Below are positions 1 through 12,615 of a DNA stretch of 25,000 nt, one piece after another (position 1 is the first letter of the stretch; each line of letters opens with the position of its first letter). Where the stretch lies: assembly GCA_009176605.1 (NCBI GenBank), contig SEYY01018441.1, forward strand, positions 1 to 25,000, in the 5' to 3' direction. Under the pieces are notes generated by a model. It saw only the letters and a program-made list of their open reading frames with translations, did not search any database and was not told the DNA's origin. Origin of the DNA: Armadillidium nasatum (Eukaryota; Arthropoda; Malacostraca; Isopoda; Armadillidiidae). Position numbers and translations under genes: made by a program.

Positions 1-3000
1 AATCGGCAAATCCATAACCCCCGGAAATTTCTTTTTACAGCACACAAATTTTAAGTACAAGGATAAAAAAACACTATTCCATTTCAGAACCATGTTTTGA
101 CCTCTCGGGAACGATCGCCAAATCACATTAGACCATACTTTAGTACAATAAAATACTACAAAATGGTCAAATCGCAAATCCATAACCCCGGAAATTTTTT
201 TACAGCACGTTTCAATTAAGTACAAGGATATTCAAAGACACTATTCCATATTTTAGGCCATGTGACCTCTCGGGAACGATCGCCAAATCAATTATACCAT
301 ACTTTAGTACAATGAAAAACTACAAAAAGGTCCAACGGCAAATCATAACCCCGGAATTTTTTTACAGCACAGTTTCAATTAAGTACAAGGATATTTCAAA
401 ACACTATTCCATTTTTCAGGCCCATGTTACATCTAAACGATCGCCAAATCATTATACCATACTTAGTACAATAAAATAACTACAAAATGGTCGAACGGCA
501 AATCCATAACCCCGGAATTCTTTTTACAGCCACAATTTTTAAGTCAAGGATATTTCAAAAACATACTATTCCATATTTTCAGGACCCTGTTTTGACCTAA
601 GGGAAAGACGCCAAACCACATTATCCCATACTAGTACAATGAAATTACAAAATGGTCCAATCGCAAACCAAACCCCCGGAATTTTTTTTTGCACATTCAA
701 TTTTAAGTACAAGGATATTTCAAAAACACACCATTTCAGGACCTGTTTTGACCTCTCGGGAAAGATCGAAACACATTATCACCATTTTTACAATGAAAAT
801 ACTACAAAATGGTCCAATCGCAAATCCATAACCCCCGGAAATTTCTTTTTACAGCACAGTTTAATTTTAAGTACAAGGATATTTCAAAAGAAACTATTCC
901 ATATTTTCAGGACCCATGTTTGACCTTCTCGGAAACGATCGCCAAATCACATTATCCACCATACTTTAGTACAATGAAAATACTACAAAATGTCCAATCG
1001 CAAAATAACCCCGGAAATTTCTTTTTACAGCACATTCAATTAAGTACAAGGATATTTCAAAAACACTATTCCAATTTTCAGGACCATGTTTTGACATCTC
1101 GGGAAACGAATCGCCAAATCACATTATACCATACCTTAGTACAATGAAATACTACAAATGGTCCAATCGGAAATCCATAACCCCCGGAAATTTCTTTTAA
1201 GCACAGTTTTAATTTTAATACAAGGATATTTCAAAAGAACACTATTCATATTTTCAGACCATGTTTTGACCTCGGGAAACGATCGCCAAACACATTATGA
1301 CATACTTAGTACAATGAAAACTACAAAATGGTCAATCGGCAAATCCATAACCCCGGAAATTCTTTTACAGCACAGTTTCAATTTTAAGTACAGGTATTTC
1401 AAAAACACTATTCCATATTTTAGGACCCATGTTTTGACCTCTCGAAACGATCGCCAAACACATTATCACATACTTTAGTACAATAAAATACTACAAAATG
1501 GTAATCGGCAAATCCATAACCCCCGGAAATTTCTTTTTACAGCACTTCAATTTTAAGTACAAGGATATTTCAAATTACAACTATTCCATATTCAGTGTTT
1601 TTACTCTAGGGAAACGATCGCCAAATCACATTATCACCATACTTTGTAAATGAAAATACTACAAAATGGCAATCGGCAAATCCATAACCCCGGAAATTCT
1701 TTTTACAGCACAGTTTCAATTTTAAGTACAAGGTATTTCAAAAGAACACTATCCATATTTTCAGGACCCATGTTTGACCTCTCGGGAAACGATCGCCAAA
1801 TCATTTATACCATACTTTAGTACAATAAAATATACAAAATGGTCGAATCGGCAAATCCATAACCCCCGGAAATTTCTTTTTAAGCACAGTTCAATTTTAA
1901 GTACAAGGATATTTCAAAAACACTATTCCCTATTTCAGGACCCATGTTTTGACCTCTCGGGAAACGAGCCAAATCACATTATCACCATACTTTAGTACAA
2001 TAAAATACTACAAAATGGTCGAATCGGAAAACCACCCCGCGGAAATTTTTTTTTACAGCACATTCAATTTTAATACAAGGATAAAAAAGAACACTATTCC
2101 ATATTTTCAGGACATGTTTTGACCTTCGGGAAAACGATCGCCAAATCACATTATCACCATACTTTAGTACAATGAATACTACAAAAATGGTCCAATCGGC
2201 AAATAATCCCCCGGAAATTTCTTTTACAGCACATTCAATTTTAAGTACAAGGAATTTCAAAAGAACACTATTCCATATTTTCAGACCCAGTTTTGACCTC
2301 GGGAAACGATCGCCAAACATTATCACCATACTTTAGTAGTAAAAACACGTACAAAATGGTCCAATCGGCAAATCCATAACCCCCGGAAATTTTTTTACAG
2401 CACATTCAATTTTAAAGTACAAGGATATTTCAAACACTATTCCATATTTTCAGGCCCATGTTTGACCTCTCGGGAAACGATCGCAAACATATTATCACAT
2501 ACTTAGTACAATGAAAACTACAAAATGGTCAATCGGCAATCCATAACCCCGGAAATTTTTTACAGCACATTTCAATTTAAGTACAAGGATATTTAAAGGA
2601 ACACTATTCCATATTTCAGGAACCCATGTTTTGACCTCTAGGAAACGATCGCCAAACCATTATCACCATACTTTAGTAAATGAAAATACTACAAAATGGT
2701 CGAATCGGCAATCCATAACCCCCGGAAATTTCTTTTACAGCACAGTTTCAATTTTAGGTACAAGGATTTCAAAAGAACACTATTCCATATTTTCAGGCCC
2801 ATGTTTTAACCTCTCGGGAACGATCGCCAAATCACATATCACCATACTTAGACAATGAAAACTAAAATGGTCGAATCGGCAAATCCATACCCCCGGAAAT
2901 TTCTTTTTACAGCACATTCAATTTTAAGTACAAGTATATTTCAAAAACACAACTATTCCCATATCAGGACCATGTTTGACCTCGGGAAACGATCGCCAAA

Positions 3001-3526
3001 TCACATTATCCCATACTTAAGACAATGAAATACTGCAAAATGGCAATCGCAAATCCATACCCCGGAAATTTCTTTTTACAGCACAGTTTCAATTTTAAGT
3101 ACAAGGATATTTCAAAAACACACTATTCCATATTTTAGGCCCATGTTTTGACCTAGGGAAACGATCGCCAAACACATTATCACCATACTTTAGTACAATA
3201 AAAAATACAAATGGTCGAATCGGCAATCCATAACCCCGAAATTCTTTTTACACATTTCAATTTAAGTACAAGGATATTTCAAAAACACTATTCCCTATTT
3301 TCAGGACCCATGTTTTGAACATTTGGGAAACGATCGCCAAACATATGATCACCATACTTTAGTACAATAAAATACACAAAATGGTCCAATGGCAAATCCA
3401 TAACCCCGGAAATTTTTCTTACAGCACATTTCAATTTTAAGTACAAGGATATTTCAAAAGAACACTATTCCTTTTTTTCAGACCCATGTTTTGACTCTCG
3501 GGAAACGATCGCCAAATCACATTATA
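1..3526. repeat. Tandem satellite array, ~184-bp unit, ~21 copies
   Basis: The landmark ATCCATAACCCCCGG recurs near 13, 181, 344, 505, 669, 827, 1003, 1175, 1345, 1515, 1683, 1858, 2031, 2203, 2375, 2542, 2714, 2886, 3056, 3229 and 3399, a spacing of 158-176 bp. Joining the longest version of each block gives a unit of about 184 bp. Its blocks, in order, include CTTTTTACAGCACAGTTTC, AAGTACAAGGATATTTC, ACTATTCCATATTTTCAGG, GACCTCTCGGGAAACGATCG and ACTTTAGTACAATG. No copy is full length. Each lacks 10-25 bases as scattered 1-4-base gaps at different places, while substitutions are few. All reading frames here are short and reflect only the repeat. The array begins before the window. Confidence 0.95.
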
Positions 3527-3645
3527 CCGCGAGATCTACATTATGTTACTGAAATACGGAGAACATGATCATAGTGAGGACACTTTTGCATTTCTGCCCT
3601 AATTGCGAATTATATTGCTCACAAGGCCTACTTTTGCAAAAAATA
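3527..3645. other. Non-satellite interruption of the array
   Basis: About 120 bp do not follow the satellite consensus, although the array resumes at 3646. The stretch carries no open frame and no recognised element. It may be an insertion or a badly corrupted copy. It marks the change from short, deletion-rich copies on the left to long, insertion-rich copies on the right. Confidence 0.6.
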
Positions 3646-4850
3646 TTGAATATGGTCGAATCGCCTAATCCATAATCCCCGGAATTTTTTTTTTACAGTA
3701 CAGTTTCAATTTTAAATACAAAGATTTATCAAAAGAACACTATTCCATATTTTTTAGGAACGCCATGTTTGACCTCTCGGGAAACGATCTATAAATCACA
3801 TTATAACCATACTTTTGTACAAGGACACAAATACAAACAAAATGGTCTGGAATCGTCGAAATCCATAACCCGTCACGGAAAATTATTCATTCTTTAACAC
3901 AGCCACAGTTTCAATTTGAAGATACAGTAAGGATATTTCAAAGGAACACTATTCCATAATTTCAGTGGCCATGTTTTTACCGATAACCTGTAACAGAGGG
4001 AAACGATCCGCACCAAAACCTCAAATTATCACGCCAATACACTTCACGATACTAATGCAAACTACAAAATGTCCAATCGAAAATCCATAACCCCCGAATT
4101 TCTTTTTACAGCACATTAAAATTTAAGTACAACGCAAAGGTATATTTTCAAGAGAAAGAGACACATTGCCAGTCAGTTTGTAAAAGGCATCCAGAGATTA
4201 ATGTTTTGACACATTCGGGAAAAAGCACAAGATCAGCACAAAATCATCATTATTCTCTGACCTATACTTTGAGGTCAGTAGGAGAAAATACTCTTTATAG
4301 CTTATTCAAGATAGCGATATGCCAATTCGTGAGCGTAAATTCTTCACACATAACCCCTCTGTGATATTATCCTTTTTCTACACCAGCAACGTAGATTTTC
4401 GATTTTATGAGGAACACAGGCATATTGTGTGAGAGAACAACTATGGAACACTAATACTCATAACGCCATGGTTTTTGACTCTCGGTTAAACGATCGGCAG
4501 AATCATATAGTCACTCTCACGCATTCAACTGTTAGTACTCAAATGAAAATACACATAAAATCTGGTGACCATAAAGTCCCAATGAGCAAATACATGATTG
4601 CAACCCACCCGGAAAATCTCTTCTTAGTAAAAACTAGCAGAGGTATGTCAATTCAAGTAAGCATTATTATGGAGTTAGTATTCAAAGGAACACTATTGCT
4701 GTCTAAATGACTGTGGTCAAAGAAAGACTGCTTCCATATTATATCTAGGACTCCATATTCTTTGGACCTCTCGGGAGAGACCGGAGGCCAAATCAACATT
4801 ATCACTCAAAACATGACTATAGTTACAATGATAATGTATACTACATTTAT
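3646..4850. repeat. Degenerate, stretched satellite copies
   Basis: Satellite landmarks continue at about 3671, 3863, 4084, 4445 and 4590, but the spacing grows to ~190, ~220 and then several hundred bases. Consensus blocks such as CATAACCC, AAGGAACACTATT, GACCTCTCGGGA and CAAATCA-CATTATCAC are still recognisable in order, separated by extra bases, up to about 4850. An open frame at 4429-4710 lies inside these copies and has no other support. The last copy abuts the broken hAT transposase. Confidence 0.8.
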
Positions 4851-4859
4851 AATGAAGTC

Positions 4860-5351
4860 CCTCTATATTCTCGACAAAATATATCTTCTTTGTGTTATCT
4901 GTCCGTGAAATATTTTCTTGATGGAATTCTGTAATTAGGACAGAGTTTTGCAATAAGCCTTTGGAATCCAATGTCAGATGTTAAAGAATATGGTTGAATA
5001 TCAACAGCTATCATTTCTCCTATCAAATAATGTATTTCTTGGGACTTGTGATCGTTAATATTCCAAATTTTACACTTTTCTAAAACTGATTGTATAGTTG
5101 GTTGAACTTTTTTTGGAGGCTTATAGTTGCTGCAACTTGCTTCTGAAGTACTTGGCTGTGACCAATCATATTGCCTTTTCAGCTTATCCGTTTCAGCTTT
5201 TTGCTTTAATGTGGTTCAACATATTTGTCATTGTATAACTTTTTGCAGATTTTCCACCTCTTGATATGGTGGCTTTACAAAATTTACAAATACATTTACT
5301 GTTATCCTTAGGATGAACATCAAAATACTTCCAACAATAACTGGTTGACAT
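4860..5351 (-). pseudogene. hAT transposase N-terminal fragment with BED zinc finger
   Basis: Reading leftward from an ATG at 5351-5349, the first frame gives a BED-type finger: W-K-Y-F, then CKFC, then ISRGGKSAKSYTMTNMLNHI with a final His. It stops after K-A-K-S. One frame over, the protein continues with KKVQPTIQSVLEKC, INDHKSQEIHYLIGEMIAVD and IQPYSLTSDIGFQRL, and then CPNYRIPSRKYFTD. These are the conserved blocks after the BED finger in hAT transposases of the ZBED type. At least one frameshift and a stop (after FTDR) break it. The catalytic and dimerisation parts are absent because the fragment ends at the satellite. Certain as hAT, dead as a gene. Confidence 0.85.
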
Positions 5352-5639
5352 TCTGCTTTCGTTATAAAGTGTAATTAATATTTAATTATTTATATCTCTA
5401 TAATTATGATTCTAGAATCTAGAGTTATCTTAAAGTTTAAAATTTTTATTTTTTAATATATCTGAGAAGTAAGCAATAAAAATGATTTACATTAATAATG
5501 AAAACATGCATAGTTATTAGTAATAAATAATAATGTTGATAACTGCTTTTTCTCGGTATTAATTTAAATTAATAATAAGTAATAATTTATTATTAATTAA
5601 TTAATAATAACTCATTATTAATAGGTGTCATTGATGAAA
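5352..5639 (-). other. AT-rich 5' leader of the hAT fragment
   Basis: About 290 bp between the transposase start and the transposon end, very rich in TAATAATAAATAATTA-type sequence. No coding frame is visible. It most simply represents the 5' untranslated part of the same element. Confidence 0.5.
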
Positions 5640-5732
5640 GGCCGATTAATCGGTAATCGGCCGATTTCCAAATCCGATTAATCGATAATCGTTAATCGGC
5701 TACTTGGCTTATCGGTGGACCCCTACCTCCTA
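5640..5732 (-). mobile_element. hAT terminal region (CGATTAATCGG-rich end)
   Basis: Read on the minus strand, this begins GGGGTCCACCGATAAGCC and continues with several CGATTAATCGG and CCGATTACCG motifs that fold on each other. Such ends, with short repeated CGAT motifs just inside a (C)AGGGGTCCACCGAT terminus, are typical of hAT elements. The position is right for it to be the 5' end of the element whose transposase starts at 5351. The partner 3' end is not in the window. Confidence 0.7.
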
Positions 5733-6521
5733 GGAACAGTTAATTGACGCTAGAATGGTGGACTTGGAACATTTGACCTCTGATTTTTATCGTATTTCAA
5801 ATTGAGGAAGAGAAAACATAGTTTTTTTTTCAATGCATCAAAAAATTAGTTCCTCCATATCTCTACTCGCACTATCTTTCACAAAACCGTGACATCTTCG
5901 AAAACACACAACTCAAGCCTTCATTTGTTCTTAATTTTCTCTAGTGATCTTTCCTGGAAGGATCACATCTCTTTCTAAGCAAGCTTCTAAGAGGTTGGTT
6001 GTTCTGTTGCGCCTTGGTGATTTTTTTACGAAAATCCAGTTGCTTTCTCTTTAAAGGTGTTGTTCTCTCCTGTATGGAGTACGCCTCACACATCTGGGTA
6101 TGTTTCACTCACACAGCCCCTCCTTTCTCACTAATTCTCTCCAGTCTCATTCTGCCCGTAGAACTGTTGCTTAACTCACTATATACTATCGCTAGTACAA
6201 TGGACATTGCTCTTCTGAACTCTCCCGTTGCTTTTTTCCCCCATTGAGAATCGCTTGTCTAACACGCCTTTCTACAGAGTGTTGTCCTTTCTCTGTCCAA
6301 CTATCTGACCCCAGACTTAACCGCTATGCCTAATCTTATTTGTACTCTATTGGCAAAGTCTGGAACACACTCCCTTTATCCATTTTCCCAACTTCTTTTG
6401 ACTTGCACACTTTCAAGCTCCGTCGTGTATCGGTGCATGTCGGCATTTAATGAGTAGGTTCCGGTATTGCCCCAACTCTGGTGGAAATTAGCACATTTCC
6501 GCTCTTTACTACCAAAGGAGG

Positions 6522-6524
<3 letters not shown>
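5733..6524 (+). mobile_element. LINE-A copy 1, 5'-truncated, 3' end with (TA)n tail
   Basis: This matches the plus-strand copy at 23755-24624 and the complements of the copies at 14421 and 21824 along its length. It covers the region just after the reverse transcriptase YADD motif, the segment GAGAAAACATAG..CAATGC, the conserved SWKDHI-like stretch near 5950, and the C-terminal peptide GVVLSCMEYASHIW near 6057. It ends CCCCAACTCTGGTGGAAATT..GGAGGTAT and runs straight into (TA)n. Stops and frameshifts are frequent, so it is a dead copy. Confidence 0.85.

Positions 6525-6617
<93 letters not shown>
6525..6617. repeat. (TA)n tract 1, 93 bp
   Basis: Almost pure TA dinucleotide. On the left it forms the tail of LINE-A copy 1. 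On the right it meets the first recognisable base of an RTE-like LINE fragment. Confidence 0.97.
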
Positions 6618-8411
<1,794 letters not shown>

Positions 8412-8551
8412 AATGTTAGGTGTTTGTGTATGAAATTATTTTTTTGTTTGTGTGTGTATGCTTGTGTATTAGTTTTGTTTGTAAGTATGCATGTATGTTA
8501 GGTTAGCAGTTTTATTTAGGTTATACCTTTTTACTTTTTTTGTTATTTCAT
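8412..8551. other. Unassigned T- and TG-rich spacer
   Basis: TG/TTTG-rich stretch between two LINE-A pieces. The open frame starting at 8491 is T-rich, crosses into a LINE 3' end and has no recognisable domain. Nothing functional is seen. Confidence 0.5.
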
Positions 8552-8596
8552 CTCTGGTGGGCAAAGGCCAGAGGCCTACTAAAATTCCTGGTCATT
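8552..8596 (-). mobile_element. Solo LINE-A 3' end without a (TA)n tail
   Basis: The plus strand reads ATCTCTGGTGGGCAAAGGCC then AGAGGCCTACTAAAATT, the complement of the terminal bases of LINE-A copies at 14421 and 21824. Only about 45 bp of the element are present. The tail side is followed by ATGAAATAAC-type sequence on the minus strand instead of (TA)n. Confidence 0.7.
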
Positions 8597-8809
8597 TTTG
8601 TTGTTACCACCATCTCTCCACGGAGATCTTCATACAGAATTATCATTACCCTTGGAGTTGTTGTTTTCCACTGGTCTGGTTGGTTTCTTTGACGACCAAC
8701 ACTTCACAACATCACTTCAAGTGGAGGCAACATGGCTGTGGGGAATTATTATTACTAGTATTCACCTGAGCAATTTTAATTATCTCAGGACAATTTGAAA
8801 TATTGAAAT
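8597..8809. other. Unassigned segment between LINE end and gag fragment
   Basis: About 210 bp with overlapping short open frames in two phases and no domain I recognise. It lies downstream of the gag-like stop codon, so it could be untranslated retrotransposon sequence. That is only a guess from position. Confidence 0.4.
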
Positions 8810-9223
8810 TCACTGCTCAGAAACATATTCACGATGGTGTTGACTAGCGAGTCGAACAATCTGATCAGAGGTCAGCTTTTGGCCCATAGTACCTTCTACA
8901 TTAAGGATACAGTTGTGCATCCTTTGTTCGATTACATGTGGTAAACAATGTAAGAAATTGCGACTCAACATTTCATGGTTTCTCATTACCAGACCAGGGT
9001 GTGCTTGATTTGAAAGTTGCTCTAATCTCAAAGCAAACATGTTAATATTTTCCCTTGGTTTCATCTTTGCAAGCATGAAATCCTGAGTTGCTTTTTCTTT
9101 TTTCTGTTGGTGTTCGTAATTCCAAAAATTCAAAAGTGCTACCTTCACAGACAGATAAAATTTTCTTCTCAGCTTCATTGTTAATCTAATGGTATAGATT
9201 AAGGTACTAATGCCTAGCACCAA
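8810..9223 (-). pseudogene. gag-like fragment of an LTR retrotransposon
   Basis: The 137-residue open frame contains KVALLNFWNYEHQ, then FMLAKMKPRENINMFALRLE, then NFLHCLPHVIEQRMHN, and ends LASQHHREYVSEQ before a stop. The pattern of a charged helix, a K-x-x-P-x-E-x-I-x-x-F-x-x-R-L segment and a later FL-x-x-L-P segment is what the capsid part of Ty3-like gag proteins shows. No zinc knuckle, protease or LTR is found. Beyond 9223 the sequence changes to a hAT terminus, so the fragment is probably cut there. The retrotransposon assignment is moderate; a captured host gag-like gene is a less likely alternative. Confidence 0.5.
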
Positions 9224-9235
9224 CAGTGCTGTAGA

Positions 9236-9308
9236 TCAGTGGTTCCCAATCTTCTTTTCCTTCCATACCCCTTCATAATGTTTTTTATTTACGAGTACCT
9301 TCATACAT

Positions 9309-9312
<4 letters not shown>
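9236..9312 (+). mobile_element. hAT-type terminus (CAGTGGTTCCCAA end)
   Basis: Begins CAGTGGTTCCCAATCTTC and continues TTTTCCTTCCATACCCCTTC. This is the widespread form of hAT inverted end in which CAGTGGTTCCCAACC is followed by CCCC-containing sequence. Only about 77 bp remain before (TA)n. A related end lies in opposite orientation at 17283-17343. Confidence 0.65.
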
Positions 9313-9399
<87 letters not shown>

Positions 9400-9408
9400 A
9401 TATATATA
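9313..9408. repeat. (TA)n tract 4, ~97 bp
   Basis: TA dinucleotides with one phase slip (ATTATA) near 9388. Left neighbour is a hAT end, right neighbour the first arm of a large palindrome. Confidence 0.97.
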
Positions 9409-9824
9409 TGCAAAATTATAGTCTTGCTTAAGATTGCTTTGTAGCCTTAGGTCGTAGATAGCTTTAGGGTATGAAGGCAGACCTAAGATTCGTCTATACA
9501 AATAAATTTTTAATTCTTACCTTTTCAGAATTTTTTTCTTATCTTAATTAAACAATATGTATAGTTGGTATATTAAAATGTTTTCACTGCTTAATATTTT
9601 TTTATTTTGTATAATAATTTCCAATTACAGAGTCACAAGATTTTAACAGTGTTGTTTTACCGGCTTTTTTGTTCAGTCTCTTTCTTACACTAAAATCTCA
9701 AAAGATCGATACTCTATCGAATATCGCTTATTTACGCAATATATCGGTACCCAACTCGATACATATCGATTATTACATATATTTAAAAAATTAAATATTA
9801 TCAATACAACCTTTACTCCAAGAT
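9409..9824 (+). repeat. Foldback repeat, arm 1 (416 bp)
   Basis: Starts TGCAAAATTATAGTCTTGC and ends ACCTTTACTCCAAGAT. It pairs over its whole 416 bp with the inverted arm 9838-10253 without an indel, with only about three base differences seen by eye. Its first 412 bp are repeated in the same orientation at 10978-11389. It contains a cluster of ATCGAT/CGATA motifs near 9707-9775 and no open frame. Confidence 0.95.
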
Positions 9825-9837
9825 GGTGACTAAAAAA
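9825..9837. other. 13-bp loop of the palindrome
   Basis: GGTGACTAAAAAA separates the two 416-bp arms. It is the only unpaired part of an 845-bp perfect-length hairpin. Confidence 0.9.
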
Positions 9838-10256
9838 ATCTTGGAGTAAAGGTTGTATTGATAATATTTAATTTTTTAAATATATGTAATAATCGATATG
9901 TATCGAGTTGGGTACCGATATATTGCGTAAATAAGCGATATTCGATAGAGTATCGATCTTTTGAGATTTTAGTGTAAGAAGGAGACTGAACAAAAAAACC
10001 GGTAAAACAACACTGTTAAAATCTTGTGACTCTGTAATTGGAAATTATTATACAAAGTAAAAAAATATTAAGCAGTGAAAACATTTTAATATACCAACTA
10101 TACATATTGTTTAATTAAGATAAGAAAAAAATTCTGAAAAGGTAAGAATTAAAAATTTATTTGTATAGACGAATCTTAGGTCTGCCTTCATACCCTAAAG
10201 CTATCTACGACCTAAGGCTACAAAGCAATCTTAAGCAAGACTATAATTTTGCAAGT
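9838..10256 (-). repeat. Foldback repeat, arm 2 (inverted)
   Basis: Reverse complement of arm 1 and of arm 3. It differs from both at two visible sites: ACTTTG against ATTTTG in the TTTGTATAAT block, and CCGGTTTTTTT against CCGGCTTTTTT. Its match to arm 3 runs a few bases further (ACTTGC) than its match to arm 1. Together with arm 3 it can be read as the left terminal inverted repeat of a 1.55-kb element. Confidence 0.93.
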
Positions 10257-10974
10257 TTGTATTGTAATTTGATGTAAGAGCCCAATGCTGCATAAAGAAC
10301 AGTTTATCAGGCTAGGCTAGAATTTCTATTAAGTCTTTATTTAGTGATATATTTATTTATCTTTATTATTAATACTGTTTTCAAAATTTATTTAAATGTT
10401 ATTTTTTTTATTAAAAATCACAGTTACTAAAGCAGTTTTCACTACAAATCACTTTTCATTGCATATTAGTGATGTAAACTTATGAAACTTGCAGAGTACA
10501 AACTAAACAATTATCATAATTTGGTGTTATAAGGTAGAGTCACTTAGTTCTTTTTTATTTCAAATACTAGGCCTAAAGTAATTTAAATTATCATAAAAGT
10601 ACTATTAATTTTTCATAAAAACAGTTTTTTTGGTTCAATATTATGGAAGAGCTAAATTCTGCATATTAACCAATTAAGAGGCTATAGTAAGTTGGGCTTA
10701 TTTCATTTCAGCTTTAAGCCTAAAATATTTTTAAAATTTTCCATAAAATTACTTTTAATGCTTCATAAACAGTGTTATTGTAAATTTAATTTCTGGTTTG
10801 TTTTATTTCTTATTGTTTTTTATAGTTTCTGCAAGCGAATTTGCGATCACGATGTAGGTCTAGGCCTTTGTAAAAATTTGTTATGTATGACTATTTATTT
10901 ATGTTCTTATTTAAAAATTTTCTATTTATTTATTTATTTTATATTCGTTCTATATTGCCACTCTAGAATCCACC
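10257..10974. other. AT-rich core between foldback arms 2 and 3
   Basis: 718 bp, AT-rich, with several AGGCCTA/TAGGCTAG words. The plus-strand open frame 10692-11000 encodes a hydrophobic, F/L/Y-rich 102-residue peptide that looks like chance translation of T-rich DNA and runs into arm 3. No transposase motif is seen. Confidence 0.6.
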
Positions 10975-10977
10975 ACT

Positions 10978-11386
10978 TGCAAAATTATAGTCTTGCTTAA
11001 GATTGCTTTGTAGCCTTAGGTCGTAGATAGCTTTAGGGTATGAAGGCAGACCTAAGATTCGTCTATACAAATAAATTTTTAATTCTTACCTTTTCAGAAT
11101 TTTTTTCTTATCTTAATTAAACAATATGTATAGTTGGTATATTAAAATGTTTTCACTGCTTAATATTTTTTTATTTTGTATAATAATTTCCAATTACAGA
11201 GTCACAAGATTTTAACAGTGTTGTTTTACCGGCTTTTTTGTTCAGTCTCCTTCTTACACTAAAATCTCAAAAGATCGATACTCTATCGAATATCGCTTAT
11301 TTACGCAATATATCGGTACCCAACTCGATACATATCGATTATTACATATATTTAAAAAATTAAATATTATCAATACAACCTTTACT

Positions 11387-11389
<3 letters not shown>
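10978..11389 (+). repeat. Foldback repeat, arm 3 (412 bp)
   Basis: Same orientation and same length as the first 412 bp of arm 1, with one difference noted by eye (CTCCTTC here against CTCTTTC in arm 1). It ends CTTTACTCCA and is followed immediately by (TA)n, whereas arms 1 and 2 continue with AGAT. Confidence 0.95.

Positions 11390-11478
<89 letters not shown>
11390..11478. repeat. (TA)n tract 5, ~89 bp
   Basis: TA repeat with one phase slip near 11438, between foldback arm 3 and an 84-bp hAT MITE. Confidence 0.97.
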
Positions 11479-11679
<201 letters not shown>

Positions 11680-12615
11680 GGCTTATGAATTTATGATCAA
11701 TGTCGATTCACCTTGACATGCAAGGTTTCAAACACAAATTTTAATAAATTTCAATGTGATCCTTGAGATTGGTTCATGGAGCAGAGTTTTCTAAAATCGG
11801 GTTCAAATGATGACAAATATACAATGAAGTCGGGAACAGCGTGAAGCTTGTTACGGTATTTATTTTTTATATATGCATAAGATGAAAACGCTCTTTTGAC
11901 AAGTTGTGTGCTCGTAAATGGCAATAAATATTTTATTGCTTTTTCACTTTGTTATTGGTACTCTTCTCTCACTGTTGCCCAAAACTCGAGGAGATGTCTT
12001 TTTTTTGAATTCAGGTTGTAGAGAGAAATCGGTTGAAAGTTCAATCAGTTTTTCTTTTTCAAAAACATAATTTTCAGCCTGTTCAAAGAATAAATTGCTG
12101 AAAGGATTTGAAATCCAGTTATCTTCACTATTTTGCTTGGGAAAATACTGTCTGAATGACATTTTAAGTCCTTGTAAGTGAGCTATAATGCTATTTTTTA
12201 GTTCAGTTGACATATTCAACTCGTTCTCAGATAAGAAACTATGAAGTTTCTCGAAAACTTCACACTGGTCTTTTATAATACAACATTCCCAAAAGTCCAA
12301 TTTTTTTATCATACACTCAATTTTGTCAGACAATTTAAAGATATTTATGGAACTGTTCTGTAATCCTAAGTTAAGTTTATTTATTTCCAAAAAAATATCC
12401 TACAAGTAGGCAAACTTTTGAAGCCATTGACATTTATGGAATTTAGAGCCCAACTTAAAATGAAGATCTTCAAAAAAAACCTGAACTTCATGTCTGAATT
12501 CAAACAACATTGTTAGCACCTTTCCTCTTGAAAACCATCTTACTTCTGTGTGAAAAAGTAATGAGGTATGAATGCTGTCCATCTGTTCACACAAAGATTT
12601 AAATAGTCTGGAGTT

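Larger units (their letters stand above)
9842..11389. mobile_element. Foldback-type DNA element with ~412-bp inverted ends
   Basis: TGGAGTAAAGG at 9842 and CCTTTACTCCA ending at 11389 are the outer ends of two long inverted repeats enclosing a 718-bp core. Long, nearly identical terminal inverted repeats around a non-coding AT-rich core fit a non-autonomous foldback/MITE-like transposon. The right end joins (TA)n, so a TA target duplication is possible but cannot be shown. The superfamily is unknown. A third copy of the terminal repeat sits just outside the left end. Confidence 0.6.

Noticed and set aside
639..2858. Several 70-115-residue frames in the first 3 kb
   Set aside because: All are the same satellite read in different phases; frame changes between copies show no coding constraint.
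1..3526. CRISPR array
   Set aside because: The units are tandem and of full-length similarity with no unique spacers, and the genome is eukaryotic.
3531..3540. GAGATCTACA, shared with a common sequencing adapter, at the array interruption
   Set aside because: Only ten bases match and the flanks do not; chance is likely.
10692..11000. 102-residue hydrophobic frame resembling a membrane protein
   Set aside because: Composition follows T-rich DNA, it runs into a repeated arm, and no family features are seen.
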